Made by a program: the position numbers and the translations under genes. A stretch of DNA of 64,000 nucleotides from Diprion similis (lineage: Eukaryota > Arthropoda > Insecta > Hymenoptera > Diprionidae), in contig NC_060110.1 of NCBI RefSeq assembly GCF_021155765.1, positions 3,410,001-3,474,000 on the forward strand, given 5' to 3'. The notes beneath the pieces are model-generated. The model searched no databases, was not told the DNA's origin, and was given only the letters and a program-made list of their open reading frames with translations. Positions 13,240-24,000 of this stretch are shown in pieces. Positions within the stretch are counted from its first letter, which is position 1; the number at the start of each line of letters is the position of its first letter.

Positions 13240-13905
13240 CCCTTAGAAATCTCAAACCGGGGTGGGGTACAAAAATACGAAATACCAAAAAGTCGACGGG
13301 ACGAAATCCCGAAAATCAAATTACCGACAATTAAAAACGTAGAAAGACGATTGAGAACGTAAAAATGTAGAAATAAATCTATATCTACATTATTATTTTT
13401 TTTTTAATTTTTTTTTTTGAGAATGGCTAAGATTACGAATGGCAAAATATTGAATTTCGAAAATATCGGACAGTCAAAAAGTCAACTTTCACATATCAGA
13501 CTCGTGCCATTGTCAAAAATCTACGTCATTTTGCCTTTTCTGAACTTGACCGTTTGAAAAGTAATTTTTTCGGTTTTGCAGCTGTTTGAAGTATTAGCCA
13601 CTTTCAATTTTTTTATTTTGGGACTTGCATTTTCCCCTATCTCCACATTCTATGCTTTGGTTATTCGGAATGCCGACTGTTCTGAAAATACTTTTTTGGA
13701 TAAGAGAGCGTTCGGTTAAATAAACTTTGGGGAACAGTTATTTTACGGAGTGATTTATCGTAAATCCTAACTTCAGATCGCTGATCATTCGTTGTTTTAA
13801 AATTCGTATCTCGAAAATTTCGGTATTTCGATCAGTCAAATTTTTGATCTCTCGGGATTTTGACCCCCACCCCGCAGACCGAGGTTCTGGCGAGGTTGCA
13901 GGAAC
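13240..13905. mobile_element. Probable degraded foldback element
   Basis: Near 13254 the sequence reads CCGGGGTGGGGTAC followed by GAAATACC and CGAAATCCCGAAAATCAAA. Near 13905 the complement reads GGGGTGGGGGTCAAAATCCCGAGAG followed by ATCGAAATACCG. The words occur in the same order on opposite strands, suggesting an old inverted-repeat element of about 660 bp. Mismatches and indels are many, so the boundaries are approximate. Confidence 0.45.
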
Positions 13906-14326
13906 ATATTGTGATTAGGCAATATTTTCACAATATACTTCAAATATATATCGAATAGATTTTGAGTAAAGTGTGTATCGAAAAAAAAAGAAAAATTAAT
14001 TTATGTAAATTTGGAAAAGTCATAAGTGATAGCTTTCAATGTAGAAATAATATTGCTTACAATCAGTCGGCTCGTTAATCATCGATCAGGGAAAAAAGGA
14101 AAAATGCATCACTAGAATTAAACTACTACTGAATTATGCACTCTCTCTCTTACCCTCTCTGTCACTTATCGTTGAAGCTCTGTACGTTAACTGAATAATA
14201 TAGTTTGTACAGTATTATAATATAGGTCTGTAACATTATAAATAATAAAGTAAATACCAGATATATGTAAAGATAAAATAAATTTCCGCTATAAGCCTTA
14301 TATTTAAAAATTTATTTAAAAATTAT

Positions 14327-14344
14327 CCCCCCCCCCCCCCCCCC
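14327..14344. repeat. Poly-C homopolymer
   Basis: An almost uninterrupted run of C. It is a likely site of sequencing-length error and has no inferred function. Confidence 0.95.
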
Positions 14345-15034
14345 ATAATTTTGTGTCTTTCACTGAGATTAAAGTATTTCTTTATAGCAAAAAAATCGAC
14401 GGGTCGTTTCTTATTTTAGAACTGATTAGATTTTGAATATGATGGGTTAAGTAGTTTACGAGTTGTTCTATTATTATCATCGAAAAAAAGGAAAAGATAA
14501 AATGACTTCTGGAGACTGAATCAACAGGTTTTGATGATTTTGGTCGCATCGACGTAGCTTTTTTTTTAACTTAAAACCTACGAAATTGTCGGTAATATCA
14601 GTGACGTAGGTTTTGAGTTATTTGAGTACTAAGGCGGGAGAAAAATTTAATAAATTGTATTTATTAATATTGTACAGGCTCAAAACTCATCCTCCATTAA
14701 GGTTAGCCAAATTCATCACTTGTTTTACGATTAAATCTAGCAATTAATTTCCTTTGATATTAAATACGCGACTGGAAGGATCTGGTCGTCTGAAGTTTGC
14801 TCATATAACTATCTAAAAATCGAATTGATTATGTTTGTAAAAAACCGTGAGAGATAAATTTTCACGTCAAAATGGAGAACGATTGACCTGAGCTTCAGCT
14901 ATGCTGTGTTACTTGACAAATAAATGTTCAAAGCTGATTAAATGGTAAGTATTTTAATTAGCGTCAACCATTATCATCGTCGATGTTTCAAACACTGTAA
15001 CCAATTTGAAGGAAAGCCTTGTCTCTGTATCGAA

Positions 15035-15270
15035 GGACTCGTTTTCTCTTTGTCTCGCTCTCTCCGAATTTAGTCGCGGACTGCCTCTCCGCTCGATTTT
15101 CGCCCGTCCAACTAGCCTGGCGCTGCGCACTCACTCGCCGCCGCGCATGCGCAGCGCGGGCGCTGGCAACCGCCTGATCCACTGTTTCTCGAATCTTGCG
15201 CGCGCAACTCGCCCTTCGAAGTTCGTGCGACATGACCGGGTTCTCGGCTCGAATGTTACTCCGTTTTTTG
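15035..15270. promoter_or_regulatory. CpG-rich block with a GCGCATGCGC palindrome, possible promoter
   Basis: GC and CpG density rise sharply against the AT-rich surroundings. At 15143-15152 lies GCGCATGCGC, which matches the known NRF-1/Ewg-type core, followed by AGCGCGGGCGC. Long frames occur on both strands here (about 100-134 codons), as expected from stop-poor GC-rich DNA; neither shows a domain. No gene start can be tied to it. Promoter activity is inference; a GC-rich transposon 5' end is the alternative. Confidence 0.35.
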
Positions 15271-16033
15271 CGAAAACGGACCTTCCACAAACTTTTTATT
15301 GCATTCTCCGGGTTTTCCTCATTGACACGAACTTAAAACTATTTCCCGTAATTGGCAATTTTGTTACACCCTGTATATGTATGTGTATAATCTGTATATT
15401 ATCCGTATAAAGTACAATAGACCCAGATTTAAGGTTATCACTCGAGTGAAAAGTAGAGTAGTGGGGACGAAAAACAATAGACTTACAAGGAAAGGCCCCG
15501 AGGTGTACCCCCCGATTTCGTTCATCTTGAGATATGTTATTCTAGATCGAAATCTAAGCGAAGAGTATTTTTTTTATCGGTAGAAAAACGGTTTGAAGAT
15601 GTGAAATCAACCTTCAAAGTTGAGCACTCCAGCGGTAGTTTCGCTGTTTCGCAGGCTACCAGTTGAGATATCTGAATGAAACCAATTGGAGGATAATTTT
15701 CATGGCGAATCATTGAAAATCCATTTTGTTCGATTACACTGGGGTTAAATTCTGAAAAATTATAGGGGTTGAAAATCACAATTGAATTAGGTATAACTGA
15801 AAAACTATTGCTCCTATTTGAATGCGCTCAATGGCATTTGAAAGAGCAGGAAAAGTAGGAGATATACGTTTTTGCGTTTTTCGAAATAATGTCACATAGG
15901 GGGTGAACTACCCTCACACACGTGCAACCAAGTTCCCATTAAATTGGCTTCAGTTCGTCTTATTTAATATTACAAAGCTCTTATCAAGCAACAATTGAGG
16001 AGCTTATTTGTTTGGATAACATTCGGTTGCATT

Positions 16034-16527
16034 GGGTATCCTGGTTAAGAGAGGCCAAATGCCTTTGTCTCGTGATTTTCAAACTATCCGTGTAAAAACA
16101 TTTCTTAGGTCAGAAGAACATGTGCCCAGCTATTCGTAGCTCAATAACCCTGTCCACCCTCTCCGGGGGTTAAAAATGACATTTTATGCACTCGATTTTT
16201 TTTCTCAAAACTCGATTGACGGATCCTTATGAAAAAAATTATGGGTAACCATTACCAAAAGACCTCATACGTGAATCAATTTAAGTAGGAGGAGCCAATC
16301 CCAAGGTTCCAAAAAAAATTTACATAAATGAAAAATCGTTCTATTTCGAGTCGATAACAACTCGAATGCATAATACGCCATTTTTCACCCCCCGCAGATG
16401 GTGGACAGGGTTATTAAGCTATGAACTGCCGGGCACATGTTCTCCTGACCTAAGAAACATTTCTGAACGGATCGTTTGAAAATCACGAAACAGAGGCATT
16501 TGGCCCCTCTTAACCAGGGATATCCTT
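16034..16527. mobile_element. Foldback element, arms about 165 bp
   Basis: The left arm (about 16034-16200) carries CCTGGTTAAGAGAGGCCAAATGCC, TTTCTTAGGTCAG, GAACATGTGCCC and AATAACCCTGTCCACC. The right arm (about 16359-16527) is the reverse complement with the same words in reverse order. Identity looks like 85-90 percent and extends inward past CGGGGGTTAAAAATG. There is no coding frame. It is a typical non-autonomous palindromic element. Confidence 0.8.
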
Positions 16528-17379
16528 TGTGAGGATAGTTTTTATGAACTTTATAATCAATTTTGCGATTTGTCAATCCACGAATAATTAACACTCATAA
16601 TAATGATCACTACCAGTCCCACCATACCTTTTCGGGTATGCCCCATAAGCGGATAGCTTGTGCGGAATGGGAGAGGGATGCAATGAATTGACTAAAATGT
16701 CACAATCGCTATCTTAAGGCTAAACTTTCTTTGACTTTCAGTAGGGAGTTATGCCTATGAATTTTGTGTACATTGAATTCTTAGATGGCGTAACCAGATT
16801 GCAGAGATTGTAGTCCCACTTTGTTACAGCTTCTGCATTCTGTTTATGGCTTATGGGATTAGGTATCCAATGTTCAACAGAAAGAGTTGAAATCTCACTT
16901 CCCGATTTGGCGCTCAAACGACGTAACACGTTTTAAAATTTCTTTACGAGTGGCAGTTTATGTCCTCAACGACGAACGTTGGATTTGAATTCAAGTGGTC
17001 TCGTTTCATAGTCTGGCACACTATGCGCGAAACTACTACAATAGGCTCATGATGCATAATTTGGTAAGGCTCCGGTAGTCGCGATGCAATCGCAACGTGT
17101 ATTCTTGTGCCTATCTTATATCTACAGAAATTTTTATAAATTACATTGCCATTTAATTGGAAAAAGGAAATTAAAAATACATTCCCGTGTCCATCACTTA
17201 ATGCGTACAGTCGGAGTTTCTGTTCTTCCTCCATTTTATATCGATAGTTTAAGCTAGGAGAGTTTCAAGTAATGTGATATTCTTATACAGCTATTTGGAA
17301 AACTTTTTTTTTTTAAATAAATATCCTATAATAACGTATAATAATTGTTCTTTAATCAATATAATCATAGTAATAATAT

Positions 17380-17382
<3 letters not shown>

Positions 17383-17420
<38 letters not shown>
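17383..17420. repeat. AAT trinucleotide microsatellite
   Basis: A run of AAT/TAA units ends in AAC units. It is simple-sequence DNA. Confidence 0.95.
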
Positions 17421-17422
<2 letters not shown>

Positions 17423-18070
17423 CAACATCTTTCTATCTTAATTGTTTTAGGCACATTGATTACTGAGATCGTTTTTATATGCGATTTGCCACAACAAACG
17501 AATACTGCAATATTGATTATTATTCTATTAAATCTAGTAATTGAAACCTAGTGTAAGCCCATATACTGAGCTTGTATGTTGTATACTTATATAAAGCTTA
17601 TAAACTTGTTCTGGCTGTGAATAAAACTTGCCAGTATAATAAGTACCTATAAGATTAAGGTCAGCTATGGTCCGCTCTGATTCGATATCAGTATTCGCAC
17701 CTATAAGGTCCTTAAAAATTAATGGAAAAGTATACAAAGTTTGAAAATGGTAGATAATAACTATGTTTTAAGACACATTAAAAAAGACTATATAAAAATA
17801 TTTGATTTTCGCATGAATTACTTTTAAATATAATGTACGACATGTTAAGAATGAGAGATGGAAGGCTTCGTGAAAGAGATTTTGATTAACGTATTATGTG
17901 CAGACTTGTTAATGGATGATTGATGATTCATACTCGTACGTTCTTGGCAAGTTTAGAATCCTAGTTTCCTTCATGTATTTCTTCAAGTTGATGTTTGGCT
18001 AGTGTAATTCTGAAACAACACCGTTAATCTTATTCACATTTATCCTGATTTTCATTACGTTCTCTAGCTT

Positions 18071-21000
18071 TTACCAAGCTAATAGTATTCGTGTTGTCTG
18101 CTAGAGAAAATGGAGGATAGATATAGGATGGAAAACCCACAGTTATAACATGTGCAAAAATAACACTTTACCTTTTCTGCTATTTTTGTGAGATTATCCG
18201 CCATTGAATGTCCGGTCTGCTGCACCATGTCGTACAAGTACCCTTGTCGATTTTGAAGCAATAAATGAGGATGATCAAACTCCTGGAAGCACAATCGTAT
18301 AATCGTTGTTATTTCAGGTGTTCACATGTGGACAATAATTCATAAATTGCTAGTTTTTCGGCAGAGTTGATTACGTTGGTAACGCAGATTCAGTCCGTAG
18401 TAGCCAACCGCCAGGGACATATTGCCCAAAGGGGTGTAAACGAGTAGACGACTGTAGAAATGGGTGAAGTTTGAGAATTTATAGCCCGAAAACAAATTAT
18501 TCAGTTCGATCGGGGTTCAATTAATTCAAAACTTTGTAAAAGATGGAGCTTCATTTAATTTTTTTCCAAATCGGGACTAATTAATATTACGCATTGTTAT
18601 TAACAATCACGTCAACCGTTTCCTTGGGTGACGTGATGTTTGGCTGTGTCCGCGATATGGCAAAAACAGCTTAACCGAGTTACTTCAAATCTGGAGACAG
18701 TATGCTTATACAGTCAATATTCTTTGCTACAATTCGAATTCACTGATCTATATATACATTTATATGTATAATATACCTACATGTATGTGTATGTAGGAGT
18801 TTACGTCTGTGGAAAACACAAATGGATGCCATTGAAATTTATTGACCTCATTTACTTTAAGTGGATGTAAAAATTTTTCATTAAACCAGAAAAGAAAAAT
18901 TCGCAAGTTTTTGCGAAAAAAATTCAATAAAATCAATGATACAAAAACGGTATGAATTGTTTTGTGTGTCGATTATTCAGGGAGAGGCAACATAATGATT
19001 TCGCTAAAAAAATGTTAAAATTTATAACCATGATCAAAGCCTAGCGAAATCATACCTGCCTGAGTATATGCATCAGCGTTGACTAAAAAATACAATTTAG
19101 AATTACTGATTTATTTCCACGTCTATCTATGCAAATAATCCTAATTCAGACTGCCCTACATGCAGAGATAGTTAAATTTGAAAATGCCTGTTCAAACAAG
19201 TTTCCTACTGATACTAATGAAAGATATATAAATGAAGCTTGATCTACATAGTTTTGAATAAAATGAACCTCAATTAAATAAAATGATTGGTTATCGAGGT
19301 ATAAATTCCCAACACTAATGCCGCTCTGCATTAGAATGAATTGTGCTATAAAATTCAGTGAAAGCACTCGGAATTTTGTTTCACGACGATGTTTGTTCTT
19401 CGCGGATAAAACGCGACGGGCCAAACCGACATATTAAAGAAAATGTTTGAATGCAAATGTAACTCACCACCATGGTACCGGCATCCATAACAAGCACTTT
19501 GCTGCTGTCCATAACGGTGTTGAGTCGGTGCGCTATGGTGAGAACGGTGCAGCCAGCAAACTTCTTTCTAATAGTTTTTTGAATCAAGACATCAGTATGA
19601 GGGTCTACATTGGCTGTAGCTTCATCAAGCACCAATATTTGATTGTTTCTAACAATGGCACGAGCAAGACAGACCAATTGTCGTTGCCCGACACTGAAGT
19701 TAGTGCCACCCTCGGACATTTTGGAATTTAAGCCACCCGCCAACTCGTTTACGGCTTCCTTAAGCTCCACTTCCTCCAGCGCTTGCCAAAGCACATCGTC
19801 CGAATACTCGTCAAACGGATCAAGATTTTCACGCAGACGTCCAGAGAACAGAACCGGTTCCTGCGGAATTATGCTGACCTTGGACCGCAGATCATGCACC
19901 CCCAAGCTACTCGATGGTACGTCGTCAATGTATATTTCACCGTCAATGTACGCAAGTCGGAACAATGCAGATATCAACGAAGACTTTCCGGCACCGGTTC
20001 GTCCGACGATGCCAATTTTCTCCCTTGGCATGATTACGAAGTTGAGGTTCTTCAGAACCGGGGGTTCGGATCTATCGTACCTCAGAAACATGTTCCAGAA
20101 TTGTATTCTACCTTCTGTTGGCCATTCTTGTGGCGGTTTATGTTCCGGTTTACTCTCAAGCGGCGGTTCCTGTTCAAGATTGCTGTACTCAAGAACCCTC
20201 TCGACGGATGTCATATGGTTCTCCATTTCCGCAGTCTGCCGGACGCCCCATTGGAGCATCCCGGTCAGTCCGATGCACTGAGTAATTGCCAGACCCACGT
20301 TTCCTCCGAAAGTCTCTTGGCTCAGAACAAGGAAACTAAATGTCACGAGACCAGTGTAGATCACGCAAGTGAAGTCCAGGTAATATCCAAACGTTCGCGA
20401 ACACGATATGAATATGTACCAGGCTGAAGAGTGTAAGTCTTGGTGGTTATCAAATTCTTTCGCGAGATTCGCTTCGGCGTCGAATGCTCGAATCGTAGTC
20501 AATCCGTTCAAAGTTGCACTTAGATGTCCGAATACCGGAGAACGAGCTGAGGAAACACAATGCAGATTATGAAAAATTGAAATGTCACTGCTACATTTCG
20601 TGAGCTCCAATTCGTCTAGGCATTGGCTTGTATTAATCCAAAGCGGTCTTATCTTTCTGCTTTCTTTTTTTTTTTTTCTAATTATATTCCTGATGGGTAA
20701 GAACCAAGATGATTGAAAGTTGAAACGTTGAAAGACAACGTTGAGAGTCAACTTGTTTTCGGCATTAACTATATTATGACTGAAACAATATAGGTAATAT
20801 TGTATTAAAAGTGCGGAAAGTAGGCTATTTCCGATGCGTGTGAAGTTTTGCACTGTATGCTGCCAAGGCGAGAGCTATAAACTATAATCACACGAGTCAG
20901 ATATTGCGCATCCGCATGTGTGACGCAGGCTATTTTTTCCTACACCTGTAAAGGAAAGTTTGATTTGAGATGCAACGAAAGTGCGACTTACAGTGCGTGA

Positions 21001-24000
21001 AATCGAGGTTAAGTAACTGTTGAGTAATGCTGAATGACACACAGTGTAAGATTGAGTTATTCTGAAATGCACATACGCTAAAGAAAGCCCTAGTGTGTAA
21101 AATTTATTATTTCAGCTCTGCGCATGCACCAACATCGTTTTTCCCCACCGTCCAGAAATGGGATACTTTACGCACACTCCACGGGTTTCAAAAATCGAAC
21201 TTTCCTTGCAGATGTTGGGAAATTGTACATTATGTAATAAGAGAATAATTGGTTTTATTCTCGTATTGTATACAGGATCTTAGTCCCGACATGACTGTTG
21301 CTCTCTATTGACTAAAAAAGTGGTTATCCCAATAGCGGGAAATAAGAACTTTTCTCTCGCAATTTCGGCAAAAAGTATAAGAGGGAATCGTATGCTAGTG
21401 TTATCCCGTTTTTCAGGTCAATAGTATGGATATTACAGTTAAGTCGGAAATGAAAAGTACTTCTATTCGTATTAATTTTGAATTTTGTATGCTAGACGAA
21501 ATAAGAACAAAAGTTATGCTTACTTATTCCTTCTAATCGTTTGACACTACGGCTGGTACTGATGTAGATAACTCGCATAAGATACAGCAGGATGAGGATA
21601 ATCACGGTCGGTATCAGGAGCAAAGGTCTGATCATTGTAACTAGCACAATCACACCAAGTAGCGAAAGACCAATCTGCACAACGTCAGACATACTCATCG
21701 GCAGAAGCTCATCAATGGCACCCATGTCTTTCGAGAACCTGACGTAGAATGTATACAAAGACACCGGTTATCACCCTAAGATTGGTTGTCATTATTGATC
21801 ACTGAGTGTAACAAACTGGTAACGTATATTTCGTACCTGTTCAAAATACGTCCGGATGTATTCGTATTAAAGAAACGCATTGTGGTCCTAGTTATGCATC
21901 TGAACATGTTGCCGTGCAAGGTTTTCGACGCCCGCATGCAAACGCTGACAAACATATACGTCCGCAGGAAAGTGAAGATGACGGTGGCAACCGTAATTCC
22001 GCTGTATGTGTAAATACACATGTCTCTGGTCAATGGCGCCGTCCAATTAAATACCAATGTGTCGTTGATTATGTTTACTGAGGTCTCCTCCGTGTTTACC
22101 CAGTATGTGATGAAGTAGTCGCCGCCACTAGCGAAAACTTGGTTTAGGATGCACACCAAGAACATACAGACGACGAAACAAACGCTGCCAGCTGCTTTGA
22201 AGTAGGACAGATAGATTTTGGCCGATATTCGACCAGTTGATCTCAGTTCCGCTTCCTCGACGGGATCCACGTCGTTTATCTCTTCGGATCTCATGCTCTG
22301 AATTGAAGATTTTCGACTCAAGCTTTTCCGCGTGCTTTCGTTATCGTCTGGCACGTTAGCTTGCTCCTGCAGGAGCTTGACAAAATCGAGTCCAGCAGTT
22401 TCAAGTTCTTCGAAAGTACCCTCAGCTTCCACTTCGCCATTGTTCATCACGATTATCCGATCGACATACTTAAGATACTGGTGCTGGTGTGTCGCGACTA
22501 TCCTGGTTTTACCCTGGAGGTAACCCTTGATGCATTCGTCGAACAAGTGTCTTCCCACGTGAGCGTCTACCGCCGACAGAGGATCGTCGAAGAGGTAAAT
22601 ATCCGCCTCCGAGTAAACGGCCCTCGCTAAATTTATTCTCGCACGCTGTCCTCCGCTCAAACTGATTCCCCGTTCGCCAACAATCGTTTTATCGCCATAG
22701 GGAAATAGGGTGAAATCCCTCTTTAATTGACAAACACTGACGACACTCTCGTAGCGCGCCTTATCCATAGGTCGACCAAAAAGGATGTTTTGTCTAATAG
22801 AAGAGGCGAAAAGCCACGGTTCTTGACTCGCGTAAGCGACTTTACCGTTCACTTCAATACTGCCACTAACGATGGGAAGTTCACGTAATATTAGGTGATG
22901 AAGACTTGTTTTTCCGGATCCCACGTGACCGATAACTGCCACAAGTTGACCAGGTTTTATCTCGATGTTCAACTGTGAAAGGGTGTCCTCTTTGTTATCT
23001 GGCACCCATTTTGCCGTAGCATTTTTCAACATAACGGAGTACTGGCTGTTGCTGATTTTCTCTGAATTGGCTTGTCCATTAGCTTTAATTGCTGGTTTTT
23101 CTCTCTCCTCGTGTAGCATGAATTTTTGCAAACGCCTGACGGACACCAACGCTTCGGCAATTTGGGTCATACCTAAAAAAATGAAAAAAGTACAATTGAG
23201 TCACCGATTAAAAGGATACAAGGACGTTTGGAATGGTTTCTGCTCTTACTGATTGGGAAGGCAATTGTCATTGCTGTGCGAAGGACGTTGTAAAAGGCTG
23301 TCATCATGAATACTTGTTCCGTGGTAATTTTGTAACCCATAAGAACGTAAGCCAGTATCGTGACGAAGACGCAGAGTCTCGGTGTATACATGTCAAACGA
23401 TGATGATATTCCTAAGACGATTGAATTTTTCTTTATGGCGTTAACCTCTTTCCTGAAAGTTAAAAATCATTATGTATGATTCCGTGATATACATAGATTT
23501 ACTTCGCTGCAATTTATCTCGCTCAATGATTCTTTTCACAACAATGAATTACCCTTACCGTCTTGCGATCTCTACGAGATAAGAAAATGGCTTTTCCCAC
23601 GTATACATCTTTATTACTTGAATACCATTTATGATTTCATTCATCAGGCGAATTCTTTCATCCGTTCGAAGAGCGATTCTCAGTCTGAATATGGAGGACT
23701 TTTTTCCAAGATACCCTGATGATTAAAAAAATGTAAGGGTTAGTCCACCAATTATTATCAACAACTTAACGGAACGTCAAAAAATCTATTTGTCTCAAAC
23801 TTTTACTTCTTCTAGTTTGTACTATAATTCAAAAGTTTACCAAATTTTTCAAGTTTACATCAAACTTCATCACTTCGACCTAATTGACGTTTACACGCTA
23901 ATTGTTTTCTCACCTTTCCAAATTCGAAATTTCTGGGTAACTTTTTAAAATCAATCAAACGTTTTTCGGCAAAAAACTGCTTTTTTCATGCGGTCCCAAA

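Larger units (their letters stand above)
13115..18070. other. Intergenic region between convergent SV2-like and ABCC genes
   Basis: The two flanking genes converge on this 5 kb interval. AATAAA-type words occur at about 13371 and 14249 on the plus strand and could serve the SV2-like gene. No coding exon is supportable. It contains two foldback elements, a poly-C tract near 14327-14344, a CpG-rich block at 15.0-15.3 kb and an AAT microsatellite near 17383-17420. Confidence 0.6.

Noticed and set aside
15006..15410. 134-codon plus frame and 100-codon minus frame
   Set aside because: Both arise from the same GC-rich block, show no family features, and run out into simple sequence.
19643..20427. 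Two frames over 210 codons on the plus strand
   Set aside because: They are antisense to the ABCC NBD2 exon, whose minus-strand frame carries all the expected motifs.
19468..20546. SVGQ in place of LSGGQ in the second ABCC nucleotide-binding domain
   Set aside because: This is the usual form of the second signature motif in ABCC4-type proteins, so it is not a defect.
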